A DNA stretch of 64,000 nucleotides from Actinocatenispora rupis. GTDB lineage: Bacteria; Actinomycetota; Actinomycetes; Mycobacteriales; Micromonosporaceae. The notes beneath the pieces were generated by a model. That model was not told where the DNA came from and searched no databases. It worked only from the letters and a program-made list of their open reading frames with translations. A program made the translations under genes and the position numbers. Position 1 is the first letter of the stretch; each line of letters starts with the position of its first letter. The DNA is taken from the NCBI RefSeq assembly GCF_016861975.1, contig NZ_BOMB01000050.1, forward strand, positions 1 to 64,000. Reading direction: 5' to 3'. Shown piece after piece: positions 1-8,521 of this stretch.

Positions 1-2
1 GT

Positions 3-320
3 CGGGACCCGAGCGACGATCCGAGTCAGGATCCGAGTAGCGATCCGAGCGCAGATCCGAGCAGTGACCCGAGCGGCGATCCGAGTCAGGATCCGAGCGA
101 CGATCCGACCGACGACCCGAGCCACGATCCGGGCGACGATCCGAGTGGCGATCCGAGCGCAGATCCGAGCGCAGATCCGAGCAGCGACCCGAGCCAGGAT
201 CCGGGCGACGATCCGAGTCAGGATCCTAGTAGCGATCCGGGTCAGGACCCGAGTGGCGATCCGAGCGAGGATCCGAACAACGACCCGAGTGACGATCCGA
301 CCAGCGATCCGAGCCAGGAT
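3..320 (+). repeat. 12-bp tandem repeat coding for DPSx
   Basis: A short tandem repeat of about 12 bp with core GAYCCGAGY runs from the window edge to about 320. It keeps the reading frame throughout and encodes D-P-S-x units. It is a coding minisatellite, not a CRISPR, because there are no spacers. Confidence 0.75.
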
Positions 321-860
321 CAGGAGTCTGGGGCCGGGCAGAGTTCCGAGCAGGAGTCCGCGCAGGAGGCCGGTGAGGAACCGGTCGCGGACCAGCAGTC
401 GGAGTCCGTGCATGAGGCGGGCGACGACGGGTACGAGGATCACGCCGCCGCGGACGACGATGACGTGTCGTCGTCGATGGAAGGCGGTTCCGGCTACGAG
501 CCCGACGATGACGACGCCGAGCAGGGCACCGAATCCGAGGGCGCCGGGTCCGAGGGTACGGAGACTCCGGGAGCTGAGCGCGCCGGATCGGAAGAGGCCG
601 AGACCGAGGGCGCCGGTACCGAGGGCGCGGAAGGCGTCGGGACCGAGGGCGCCGGTACCGAGGGGGCGGAAGGCGCCGGAACCGAGGGTGTCGAAGGCGC
701 TGGGACCGAGGGCGCCGGGACCGAGGAGGCCGGCGGCGACCGGTACGAGCAGCAGGCTGCCGCGGACGACGCCGAGGTGGACGACTCGATGTCCGGTGAG
801 AGCGGCGAGGCGGGTTCCGGCGGAGACCAGGGCGCCCAGCCGGACAGGGAAGCGGAGTGA
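3..860 (+). CDS. Acidic low-complexity repeat protein, 5' end outside window
   Basis: The frame is open from the left window edge to a TGA at 858-860, so the start is missing. The first ~105 residues are a DPS-type four-residue repeat (D-P-S-x), followed by acidic Asp/Glu/Gly-rich sequence and a second degenerate repeat around GTEGAEGAG. No domain, membrane segment or catalytic motif is visible. The stop overlaps the next ATG (TGATG), so it is translationally coupled to the next two genes. Function is unknown; such sequence is likely disordered. I chose this frame over the opposite-strand frames because the coupling and acidic codon pattern are coherent. Confidence 0.6.
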   Translation, partial: RDPSDDPSQDPSSDPSADPSSDPSGDPSQDPSDDPTDDPSHDPGDDPSGDPSADPSADPSSDPSQDPGDDPSQDPSSDPGQDPSGDPSEDPNNDPSDDPTSDPSQDQESGAGQSSEQESAQEAGEEPVADQQSESVHEAGDDGYEDHAAADDDDVSSSMEGGSGYEPDDDDAEQGTESEGAGSEGTETPGAERAGSEEAETEGAGTEGAEGVGTEGAGTEGAEGAGTEGVEGAGTEGAGTEEAGGDRYEQQAAADDAEVDDSMSGESGEAGSGGDQGAQPDREAE

Positions 861-1318
861 TGGCGGAGTCGGAGAAGCCGGCGCCGGGCCGGGAGCCGGG
901 GCAGCCGGTGCAGAAGCAGAAGCCGCGGCCGTGGGTCTGGGACCGGCACGGCGACGAGCTGTACCGGAAGAGCTGGGCGCGGTTCGCCGAGTGGGTGGCG
1001 TGGCTGGAGTCGGCGTACGCGCCGTGGGTGTTGCTGCCGCCGTGCTGGCCGGCGCACACCGGGCTGGCCGCCGAGCTGAAGCTCTTCTGGTACTGGCACC
1101 GCTGGACGCAGACGGGTCAGGCGAGCCCGGCGGACGCGGTCCGGTGGCACAGCGAGCTTCGGCATGCCGCGTCGGCGTGGCGTGAGCTGGCGACCTGTTC
1201 GCACGAGCCCCCGGTACGGCACCGGCAGGCGATCGCGCGTGACCGGCGCCGGCGTACCGAGGATTTCGTGGATCGGGCGATGCGGCGGGAGTTCGAGGCG
1301 GAGGCGGGAGAGGACTGA
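860..1318 (+). CDS. DUF4913-like small protein
   Basis: This 152-residue protein starts at the ATG inside TGATG at 858-862. The N-terminus is charged and Pro/Gln-rich. The core has WVAWLESAY and LPPCWPAHTGL followed by a Trp-rich helix (residues ~30-90), resembling DUF4913-type proteins found in actinobacterial accessory and conjugative regions. That family assignment is from memory and moderate. The C-terminal 35 residues are highly basic and acidic, probably a helix. It sits between a disordered acidic protein and a zinc-ribbon membrane protein in one coupled operon; the function is unknown. Confidence 0.6.
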   Translation: MAESEKPAPGREPGQPVQKQKPRPWVWDRHGDELYRKSWARFAEWVAWLESAYAPWVLLPPCWPAHTGLAAELKLFWYWHRWTQTGQASPADAVRWHSELRHAASAWRELATCSHEPPVRHRQAIARDRRRRTEDFVDRAMRREFEAEAGED

Positions 1319-2772
1319 TGGTCCACCAGGCGATGTGCGCGCACTGCCGGACCGTGTTGATGCCGGGGATGCCGGGTTGTCTGCGGTGCGGCCGGCCGGT
1401 GCCGGAGGAGACCGGTGGCGCGGCCTGCCCGTCCTGCGGCGAGCCGACCGCGGCGCACGCGCGGTTCTGCTCGGCGTGCGGCACACCCCTGGGTAGGCGC
1501 GCCGTGGTCGGCGCACCCGCGACTGCCGCGGCATCCCCGGCCGTACCTGATGCCGCCACGCCAGCAGGAACCCCGCCCGGCGCGAGGGTTCCCGACGCGA
1601 CAGCGTCCGGGGCAACAGCGTCCGGGGGAACCGCGTCCGCGACCACCACGCCTGGCGGAACCCTGCCCGGGGCCACGCCGGCTGGGGGAAACCTGCCGGG
1701 AGGAACCGCGCCCGGGGTGCCGGCGCCCGGATCCGTAGCGGTACAAGGAGGGCCGCCGGCGCCGGCCGCGGTCGAGGTGTCCGGGCGGGCGCCGAAGGGG
1801 CTGCTGCTCGGGATCGGCGCGGCGGCCGTGGCGCTGGTGGTACTCGTGGGCGGGTTGTACGTGGTGCAGTCGCTCGCGTTCAGCCCGAAGTCGGCCGTGT
1901 CGGCGTACTTCTCGGCGCTGGGTGCGCGGGACGCGGCGGGGGCGTGGCGGGCGTCGGGGAACGAGGGCACGCCGCCGCCGACGATGCGGAGTGGCGCGCT
2001 GCGTAAGGGATCCGGGTACGAGCCGCCGACGGACGTGTCGATCGGTGCGGTGACGGTGCGGGACCATTCGGCGTCGGCGCGGGTGAGTTTCCGGCTGGCC
2101 GGGCGTACGCGGCGGGTGTCGGTGGCGGTGCAGCGGGACGACCGGAAGAGTTGGCTGCTGTTCCACGGTTGGCACGTGTCGCAGGGGTCGGGGTCACTGA
2201 TGGTGGTGGCGCCGGGGTTGTCGACGGTGACGGTCGACGGCGTGTCGGTGTCCGGGTCTTCCGACGGGTACGGCTCGGGGGTCACGGTGCCGGTGTTCCC
2301 AGGCAGCCACCGGGTGGGTGTGGGGCCGAACCCGCTGCTCGCCGCGCCGGCGCGGACGGTGGCGGTCGACGCGGGGTCGTCGGAGGATGCCGGTGACGCG
2401 CCGACCGTGCAACTGGCGGTGTCGGTGAAGGAGTCCGCGCACGACGCGGTCGACCGCGCGGTGCGTACGCTGCTCGACCGGTGCGCGCAGGCGACGACGC
2501 TGGACCCGGACGGTTGCCCGTTCAGCTACTACAGCTACTACGACGCCGACCACGTGCAGTGGACGATCACGAAGTACCCGACGTTCGAGATCGCGCAGGA
2601 CGAGGGCGGGGTGTCCACGAGTACCACGGAGAGCGGCACCGCCGACGTCACGTACACGTACAAGGGGTACGACGGGAAGCCGGCGAAGGATCACCAGACG
2701 GTGGACATCCAGGTCGACGGCACGGTCACGGTGAAGCACGGCCAGATCGCCTGGCAGCCGTCCGGCTACTGA
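1318..2772 (+). CDS. Double zinc-ribbon, single-TM membrane protein
   Basis: This 484-residue protein starts at ATG 1318, overlapping the previous stop. Two zinc ribbons are visible: Cys7/10/21/24 and Cys37/40/51/54. A Pro/Ala/Gly/Thr linker of ~100 residues follows, then one transmembrane helix at about 161-183. The last ~300 residues would be outside the membrane and look like a beta-rich domain pair with no motif I recognise. Zinc-ribbon / linker / TM / extracytoplasmic layouts are common in Gram-positive bacteria as membrane sensors or scaffolds. Function is not known. Confidence 0.7.
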   Translation: MVHQAMCAHCRTVLMPGMPGCLRCGRPVPEETGGAACPSCGEPTAAHARFCSACGTPLGRRAVVGAPATAAASPAVPDAATPAGTPPGARVPDATASGATASGGTASATTTPGGTLPGATPAGGNLPGGTAPGVPAPGSVAVQGGPPAPAAVEVSGRAPKGLLLGIGAAAVALVVLVGGLYVVQSLAFSPKSAVSAYFSALGARDAAGAWRASGNEGTPPPTMRSGALRKGSGYEPPTDVSIGAVTVRDHSASARVSFRLAGRTRRVSVAVQRDDRKSWLLFHGWHVSQGSGSLMVVAPGLSTVTVDGVSVSGSSDGYGSGVTVPVFPGSHRVGVGPNPLLAAPARTVAVDAGSSEDAGDAPTVQLAVSVKESAHDAVDRAVRTLLDRCAQATTLDPDGCPFSYYSYYDADHVQWTITKYPTFEIAQDEGGVSTSTTESGTADVTYTYKGYDGKPAKDHQTVDIQVDGTVTVKHGQIAWQPSGY

Positions 2773-2948
2773 GCAACGCATCGTCCGCCATCGATGTACT
2801 GTCCGTGCGAAGTGTGCGGTACGTGGCGGGTCGGTGACATGGTGATCATCGGCATAGCCCGGGCTGGCAGGATATTCCGCGTGGTACGCCGAATGTCCGG
2901 CCGCCCGGGCTTTCCCGTCGCGAACGCGCATCGGTAGCCTCGGTGGAC

Positions 2949-3719
2949 ATGACCGCCAGTACCGCATCAGCCAGCCGGGGCCGCCGGACTCGCCGCGGTC
3001 GGCTACCGAGCGTGTTGTTCTGGTCGGGCGTGATGCTCACCCCGGTCGCCGGACTCGGCATCTGGTTCGCCCACGGTGGCGGGCCGCTGCGCGGCGCCGC
3101 ACTGCTCGCCCTGCTCGGCACGGTCCTGATCGGCCTGTCCGTCGTGCTGCGGCGCGACGACGAGGGCACCCGTCTCGAACTCCAGGAGAACGTGCTCGCC
3201 GAGGTCGAGGCGCTGCGTACCGAGCTGGGTACGGCGATGACGACCGCGCTGCAACGCGTCAACCACGGTACGCACGCGGAGCTGGCGGCGCTCCAGGAGC
3301 AGGTCGACCAGCTGGCCGGGCAGGTCTCCCGGGTGCCCGCCGAAGCCGTGGCCGCGCGTACGGCCGGGTCGCGTGCCGGCGAGGCCGCCCCGCCTGCCGT
3401 ACGGCCCGCGGACCCGATGCGGGACAGTATGGGTGGCGCGCGCCCGGGTGTACGCCCGAGGGATCCGATGCGGGACAGCATGGGCGGACCTCGCCCGGTG
3501 GACCCGATGCGGGACAGCATGGGCGGGGCGCGGCCGGTGGATCCGTTGCGGGACAGCGCATCCCGGCCCGACCCGTGGGCGGGCCTGCGCGGCGACGATC
3601 CCGCGCCGGCCCCGGAACCGGCACCCGCGCCCGCGCCGTCCCCGGCACCCGCACCGGCGCCGGCACCCGCGCCCGCGTCGAAGCCACGGCGGCGCGCCCG
3701 GCACCGCGCGGAGGACTGA
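2949..3719 (+). CDS. Two-TM coiled-coil protein with DPMRDSMGG repeats
   Basis: The ATG at 2949 is preferred over the in-frame GTG at 2943; either is possible. The 256-residue protein has two predicted membrane helices (about 20-41 and 47-67), a cytoplasmic coiled coil (about 70-130), then three near-perfect repeats of DPMRDSMGG separated by R-P linkers, a fourth degenerate copy (DPLRDSA), and a Pro-Ala run ending in a basic tail. No enzymatic motif is seen. It is convergent with the nuoD paralogue, 7 bp apart. Function unknown; the repeats may be a peptide-binding or multimerisation segment. Confidence 0.65.
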   Translation: MTASTASASRGRRTRRGRLPSVLFWSGVMLTPVAGLGIWFAHGGGPLRGAALLALLGTVLIGLSVVLRRDDEGTRLELQENVLAEVEALRTELGTAMTTALQRVNHGTHAELAALQEQVDQLAGQVSRVPAEAVAARTAGSRAGEAAPPAVRPADPMRDSMGGARPGVRPRDPMRDSMGGPRPVDPMRDSMGGARPVDPLRDSASRPDPWAGLRGDDPAPAPEPAPAPAPSPAPAPAPAPAPASKPRRRARHRAED

Positions 3720-3726
3720 CCCAGGG

Positions 3727-4902
3727 CTACTTGTCGATGTCGCCGACGACGAAGAACATCGAGCCGAGGATGGCGATCAGGTCGGGGACCAGGCAGCCGG
3801 GCAGCAGGGTGCACAGCGCCTGGATGTTGGCGTACGAGGCGGTGCGCAGCTTGAGTCGCCACGGTGTCTTCTCGCCGCGGGAGACGAGGTAGTAGCCGTT
3901 GACGCCGAGCGGGTTCTCGGTCCAGGCGTACGTGTGGCCCTCGGGGGCCTTGACCACCTTGGGCAGCCGTACGTTGACGGGGCCGGTGGTGCGGTCGACC
4001 TCGGTGAGGCAGCGGTCGGCGAGGTCGAGCGACACGTGCACCTGGTCGAGCAGGCACTCGAACCGGGCGTGGCAGTCGCCGGCGGTACGGGTGACGACGG
4101 GCACGTCGAGCTGGCCGTACGCGAGGTAGGGCTCGTCGCGGCGGAGGTCGAAGTCGAGGCCGGAGGCGCGCGCGACGGGCCCAGACACCCCGTACGCGGC
4201 GGCCTTCTCGGCGCTCAGCACGCCGACGCCGACGGTACGGGCGAGGAAGATCTCGTTGCGGTGGATGATGTTGTCGAGGTCGGGCAGCCGCCGGCGTACT
4301 TCCGCGATGGCCTGGCGGCAGCGTCCGGTCCAGCCGGCGGGCACCTCCTCCTTGAGGCCGCCGACGCGGTTGAACATGAAGTGCATGCGGCCGCCGGCGA
4401 CCTCCTCCATGACGGTCTGCAGGACCTCGCGTTCCCGGAACGCGTAGAACATCGGCGTGATGGCGCCGATCTCCAGCGGGTACGAGCCGAGGAACATCAG
4501 GTGGTTGAGTACCCGGTTGAGCTCGGCGAGCAGGGTGCGCAGCCACACCGCCCGGTCCGGTACGGCCATGCCCATGAGCCGTTCGACGGCGAGTACGACG
4601 CCGAGTTCGTTGCTGAACGCGGACAGCCAGTCGTGCCGGTTGGCGAGCACGATGATCTGCCGGTAGTCGCGCACCTCGAACAGCTTCTCGGCGCCGCGGT
4701 GCATGTACCCGATGATCGGTTCGGCGGCCTTGACGCGCTCGCCGTCGAGGGTGAGCCGCAGCCGGAGTACGCCGTGGGTGGACGGGTGTTGCGGGCCGAT
4801 GTTGAGCACCATGTCGGCGGTGGCCAGCTCGGGGTCGGTGAGCTGCTCGACCCCGGAGCCCATCCCGACGACCAGCTCGCGCGACGTGTCGCTGGACCTC
4901 AT
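3727..4902 (-). CDS. nuoD2: Orphan NuoD-like complex I subunit (NuoD2 type)
   Basis: This 391-residue protein is a NuoD / 49-kDa family member, the quinone-site subunit of NADH:quinone oxidoreductase at the membrane. [10 protein letters not shown] (His39, His43) and [10 protein letters not shown] (Arg69) align with the mitochondrial 49-kDa loop that has His59 and Arg85. The quinone-contacting Tyr108 position is Trp92 here (RHDW). There are no other nuo genes nearby, unlike the main nuo operon of actinomycetes, so this is probably a second, divergent copy. Whether it enters complex I or has another role is unknown. ATG 4902 was chosen because homologous sequence begins shortly after it. Confidence 0.85.
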   Translation of the reverse strand: MRSSDTSRELVVGMGSGVEQLTDPELATADMVLNIGPQHPSTHGVLRLRLTLDGERVKAAEPIIGYMHRGAEKLFEVRDYRQIIVLANRHDWLSAFSNELGVVLAVERLMGMAVPDRAVWLRTLLAELNRVLNHLMFLGSYPLEIGAITPMFYAFREREVLQTVMEEVAGGRMHFMFNRVGGLKEEVPAGWTGRCRQAIAEVRRRLPDLDNIIHRNEIFLARTVGVGVLSAEKAAAYGVSGPVARASGLDFDLRRDEPYLAYGQLDVPVVTRTAGDCHARFECLLDQVHVSLDLADRCLTEVDRTTGPVNVRLPKVVKAPEGHTYAWTENPLGVNGYYLVSRGEKTPWRLKLRTASYANIQALCTLLPGCLVPDLIAILGSMFFVVGDIDK

Positions 4903-4948
4903 GCCCGCATCCTCCCACCCCGCGGCTCCGCGTACCGCGGGCAACCCG

Positions 4949-5749
4949 TCAGCCGGCGCGGCGGCGGAGGAACTCGGCGGTGGCGCGGTCGGCGGGGTAG
5001 AACGACTCGATGGCGAGCTCGGCGACGGTGACGTCGAGCGGGGTGCCGAACACGGCGGTCGTGGAGAAGAACGACAGTTCGGTGCCCTGGTACCGGTAGC
5101 GCAGCGGGACGACGATGCTGCTGCCCTGGCCGGGCAGGTCGACGACGGGCTGCGGGTCGTCGCACGGGTAGTCGGCCAACTCGCGGTACAGCTCGGCGAG
5201 GCCGACGTCGGCGGTGGCCTCGGCCTGGTGCCGCAGCCGGTGCAGCAGGTGCGCCCGCCACTGCCCCAGGTTCGCGGTACGCGGGGCGAGACCGTCCGGG
5301 TGCAGTGCCAGCCGGAGCACGTTCGCCGGGGGTTCGAGCAGGTGCGGGGCGGCGCCTTCGGTGAGCACGCCGATCGCCGCGTTGGCGTCGACGAGCGTCC
5401 AGGACCGGTCCACCACGACCGCCGGGTACGGCTCGTGCCCGGCGAGTACCTGGCGGAGGGCTTCGCAGACGGCGGCCAGGTCGGGCGAGTCCAGCCCGTG
5501 CTCCGGGTACGCCGGGGCGTACCCGCCGGCGAGCAGCAGCGCGTTGCGCTCACGCAGCGGTACGTCGAGGCGGTCGGCCAGCTTGAGGATCATCTGGCTG
5601 GTGGGCCGGGACCGGCCGGTCTCCACGTAGCTGAGGTGGCGGGTGGACACGTCGGCCTCCAGGGAGAGTTCGAGCTGGCTCAGTCGGCGGCGCTGCCGCC
5701 ACTCGCGCAGCAGGGATCCCACGGGCAGCGGCCTGTCGATCACGGTCAT
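4949..5749 (-). CDS. XRE-family regulator with MmyB-like ligand domain
   Basis: This 266-residue regulator has an N-terminal helix-turn-helix (about residues 10-65, with [20 protein letters not shown]) and a C-terminal MmyB-type ligand-binding domain. This layout is common in actinobacteria, where the regulator usually controls an adjacent redox or small enzyme gene. It is transcribed away from the DUF1330 gene, and a perfect palindrome lies between the two starts. It probably represses or activates that gene and itself. The ligand is unknown. Confidence 0.85.
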   Translation of the reverse strand: MTVIDRPLPVGSLLREWRQRRRLSQLELSLEADVSTRHLSYVETGRSRPTSQMILKLADRLDVPLRERNALLLAGGYAPAYPEHGLDSPDLAAVCEALRQVLAGHEPYPAVVVDRSWTLVDANAAIGVLTEGAAPHLLEPPANVLRLALHPDGLAPRTANLGQWRAHLLHRLRHQAEATADVGLAELYRELADYPCDDPQPVVDLPGQGSSIVVPLRYRYQGTELSFFSTTAVFGTPLDVTVAELAIESFYPADRATAEFLRRRAG

Positions 5750-5783
5750 GCGGCCAACGCTAGGCGAGGGGTGGCCGCCTATG

Positions 5784-5804
5784 CGATGACCTCCGAGGTC
5801 ATCG
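5784..5804. promoter_or_regulatory. Palindromic operator candidate
   Basis: The sequence CGATGACCTC-C-GAGGTCATCG is a perfect inverted repeat with 10-bp arms around one base. It lies 35 bp upstream of the XRE regulator start and 66 bp upstream of the DUF1330 start. It is the likely binding site of the XRE regulator; this is an inference from symmetry and position. Confidence 0.65.
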
Positions 5805-5870
5805 ACGTCACGCGGGCGGAGCGGCGACGATCGTCGGCGTACCGGACCGCTGTTGACACAGGAGTACGAG

Positions 5871-6212
5871 ATGACCGGGTTCGCGTTCGGCCGACTGAAC
5901 ACGCCGGGAAAGGTGCATCCGGAGGTGTTCGAGTACCTGGAGCGGATCCAGGGGACGCTCGACCCGTTCGGTGGGCGGTTCCTGATCCACGGCGCGCCGG
6001 TGGACGTACGGGAGGGCGGCTGGTCGGGCGACATGGTCCTGATCGGCTTCCCGACCATCCAGCACGCCCGCGACTGGTACGACTCGCCGGCGTACCAGGC
6101 GATCAAGCGGCTGCGGAGCGACCACATCGGCGGCGACATCCTGCTGGTGGAGGGCGTACCGGCGGACCACGACTCGGGCGGGATGGCCACTGGGATGCGC
6201 GCCGCGTCCTGA
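5871..6212 (+). CDS. DUF1330 family protein
   Basis: This 113-residue protein belongs to the DUF1330 dimeric alpha/beta-barrel family (FGRL, ...WYDSPAYQAIKRLR..., GDILLVEGV). The ATG at 5871 is preceded by AGGAG at 5860-5864; an upstream in-frame TTG would add six residues and has no good ribosome site. It is divergent from the XRE regulator with a palindrome between. Family members are small enzymes or binding proteins with poorly defined substrates. The likely context is response to the small molecule sensed by the regulator. Confidence 0.8.
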   Translation: MTGFAFGRLNTPGKVHPEVFEYLERIQGTLDPFGGRFLIHGAPVDVREGGWSGDMVLIGFPTIQHARDWYDSPAYQAIKRLRSDHIGGDILLVEGVPADHDSGGMATGMRAAS

Positions 6213-6289
6213 CCCGCGCGTCGCACGGACAGCAGGCTCCCGGCCGGGTCCTCGCCACCTCCGCCGCGTACGACCCGGGCACGTGGGCG

Positions 6290-7246
6290 TCACGGTGACA
6301 GCTCGACCCCGACCGGTTGGTACAGCCAGGTGTGGCCGCCGAGTCCGGTCGGGTCGGTGAGCTCGGCCGCGTGCGTGGCGGCGGCCAGGTCCCGCAGGTA
6401 CCCGAGCGGGTCGGTGTCCGCCGCGGACAGCGGCGGCCGGACTCCCGTGACGCCGAGCGCGCGCAGCGCGTCGCGCTGGGACCGCAGCACGGTGCCGGGG
6501 CGTACCAGGGGATCCCAGGCGACGTGCGCGGTCAGGTCCGTCGACCCGTCCGGTACGGGCGGGACCTGGCGACCCTGCCGGTATCCGGTGAGCGTGCCGA
6601 GCGGGGGCCGGCCGTCGCGGCGGTGGCCGTAGTCGACGGCGAGGGCGAGCCCGCGGGTGACGGCGCCGACCGCGGCGGCCCAGGCGTCGTCGCGCGGCCA
6701 GCCGATCTCGGCGCGGGTGCCGGGCCGGTCCAGCGGCCACCAGTCGGCGAGCCACGCCGCGTCCCGCCCGTCGACCGGCGGCCCCGGGGCCTCGGCGCCG
6801 GTCGCCGGATCCACCAGCACCAGCCGTACGGTGCCGTCGGCGTCGCGCTCCGCCACGTCCAGCGGCACGTTGTCGAGCCATTCGGTGGCGAGCAGCAACC
6901 CGGTCAGCCCCGCCGGTACGTCCGGGCGCCAGTCGACGGCGGACGGCAGCGTCGGCGGCCGCGGCGCCAGGTCGACGCCGACCAGCCGGAGCCGCCCGGC
7001 CAGCTCGTCCGGCGCGCCCGCGGCCAGCGCGGTCAACAGCTCACCGCCGCCGGCGCCGACGTCCACCACGTCGAGTTGCCCCGGCGTACCGAGGGCGGTG
7101 TCGAGGTGGGCGAGCAGCCGTAGCACCGCCCGCGCCATCGGTACGGTCTGCGCGCTGGTACGGAAATGTGCCGACGGCGGGGCGGTGACGAAGAAGCCGC
7201 CCGGACCGTACAGGGCCTCGTGCATCGCGTCGCGCCACCGGAGCAT
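6290..7246 (-). CDS. MidA/NDUFAF7-family (DUF185) SAM methyltransferase
   Basis: This 318-residue protein has the N-terminal DUF185 signature (YGPGGFF, SAHFRTS), a SAM-binding glycine loop VVDVGAGGGEL at about 63-73, and the later LLATEWLDN element of the MidA family. The human member NDUFAF7 dimethylates Arg85 of the complex I 49-kDa subunit, and the equivalent Arg is kept in the NuoD paralogue 1.4 kb away on the same strand. NuoD2 is therefore a plausible substrate, though this is inference. It is divergent from the sensor kinase, with 30 bp between starts. Confidence 0.8.
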   Translation of the reverse strand: MLRWRDAMHEALYGPGGFFVTAPPSAHFRTSAQTVPMARAVLRLLAHLDTALGTPGQLDVVDVGAGGGELLTALAAGAPDELAGRLRLVGVDLAPRPPTLPSAVDWRPDVPAGLTGLLLATEWLDNVPLDVAERDADGTVRLVLVDPATGAEAPGPPVDGRDAAWLADWWPLDRPGTRAEIGWPRDDAWAAAVGAVTRGLALAVDYGHRRDGRPPLGTLTGYRQGRQVPPVPDGSTDLTAHVAWDPLVRPGTVLRSQRDALRALGVTGVRPPLSAADTDPLGYLRDLAAATHAAELTDPTGLGGHTWLYQPVGVELSP

Positions 7247-7276
7247 CCATCCACCCTGCCACGTACGGTTACCGCT

Positions 7277-8521
7277 GTGTGGGCTGCGATCCGTCGGCTG
7301 TTCCGGCTGCCGCTGAAGTCGGTGGTCTTCGACGTGTGCGCGGCCGGCCTGCTCGGCGTGCTCGCCCTGGTGCCGGCGCTGTCCGGCGAGCGCCTGGCCG
7401 TCGCCCTCGGCGTACTCACGGCCGCCGCGGTCGTGGTCCGCCGGCGCTGGCCGGTACCGGTGTTCGCGGTGGTGTGCCTGCTCGGGCTGGTCCAGGTGCT
7501 CACCGAACACCGCGCCTTCCCGTACGACGTGGCCGTGCTGTTCGCGATGTACACGGTGGTGAAGTACGCGGACCGGATGCTGTGGGCGTGGGTGGCGGCC
7601 GGCACGGTCGTCGCCGGCTGCGTGCTGCACGGCGTGGTCGGCGACGAGACCGCCGCCCCCTGGTACCAGCGGGCCGCGACGCTCGTCGTCACCGCGGCAC
7701 CGTTCTGGCTGGTCGCGCTCGTGATGCGGACCCGCCGGCTGTACGTGCGGAGCCTGGAGGACCGGGCCGCCACCGCCGAACGGGAACGCGACCAGCGGGC
7801 CCGGCTCGCGGTCGCCGACGAGCGCGGCCGGATCGCCCGCGAGCTGCACGACGTGGTGGCGCACAGCCTGGCCGTGATGATCGTGCAGGCCGACGGCGCG
7901 TCGTACGCGATGGACGGCGACCCGGCGACGGCGAAGGACGCCGTCCGTACGGTGGCGGCGACGGGCCGGGAGGCGCTCGCCGACATGCGCCGCCTGGTCG
8001 CCGTACTCCGCGGCCCCGCCGCCGGTGAGCCACCGGACGCCACGGTGCCGGAGCCGGGCGGGGAGCCGGAGCGGCGGCGGGTCGGCGTCGGGCGGCTGAC
8101 GGAGCTGACCGACCGGTTCGACTCCGCCGGCGTGGCCGTGACGGTACGGCGGGTCGGCCCGGTGCGGGAGCTGCCCGGCAGCGTCGACCTCGCCGGGTAC
8201 CGGATCGTGCAGGAGGCGCTGACGAACGTGCTCAAGCACGCCGGCGTGGGGACCGCGGTGACCGTGACCGTGACGTACGCGGAGGAGGTCGTGGTGCTGG
8301 AGGTCGTGGACGACGGCGCGGGCCGCAACGGGTTCGCGGAGCGGCCGCTGCCCGGCGGGCACGGCCTGCTGGGCATGCGCGAGCGCGTCGCCGTGTACGG
8401 CGGGGAGTTCGTGGCGGGGCCGCGGACGGGCGGCGGCTGGCGGGTGGCGGCGACGATCCCGCTGGCCGGGCCGGACACGGCGGCGGATACGGTCGACCGG
8501 GCGAACGAGGAGGATGCGTGA
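7277..8521 (+). CDS. Two-component sensor histidine kinase, NarL type
   Basis: This 414-residue membrane kinase starts at GTG 7277. About five hydrophobic segments fill residues 14-150. A HisKA_3 dimerisation helix follows, with phospho-acceptor His191 in RELHDVVAHSLAV, and then a GHKL ATPase domain (DDGAGRNG, GGHGLLGMRERV). Upstream in-frame codons overlap the divergent methyltransferase and look spurious. The stop overlaps the response regulator start (GTGA), so the pair is co-translated. The signal is not apparent. Confidence 0.88.
   Translation: MWAAIRRLFRLPLKSVVFDVCAAGLLGVLALVPALSGERLAVALGVLTAAAVVVRRRWPVPVFAVVCLLGLVQVLTEHRAFPYDVAVLFAMYTVVKYADRMLWAWVAAGTVVAGCVLHGVVGDETAAPWYQRAATLVVTAAPFWLVALVMRTRRLYVRSLEDRAATAERERDQRARLAVADERGRIARELHDVVAHSLAVMIVQADGASYAMDGDPATAKDAVRTVAATGREALADMRRLVAVLRGPAAGEPPDATVPEPGGEPERRRVGVGRLTELTDRFDSAGVAVTVRRVGPVRELPGSVDLAGYRIVQEALTNVLKHAGVGTAVTVTVTYAEEVVVLEVVDDGAGRNGFAERPLPGGHGLLGMRERVAVYGGEFVAGPRTGGGWRVAATIPLAGPDTAADTVDRANEEDA

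Noticed and set aside
3-320. 12-bp repeats as a CRISPR or origin iterons
   Set aside because: The period is a multiple of three, the frame stays open and there are no spacers or DnaA boxes.
2846-4918. Long minus-strand open frame across the nuoD region
   Set aside because: It overlaps nuoD in another frame and is Arg/Pro-rich shadow sequence; nuoD motifs are clear in the other frame.
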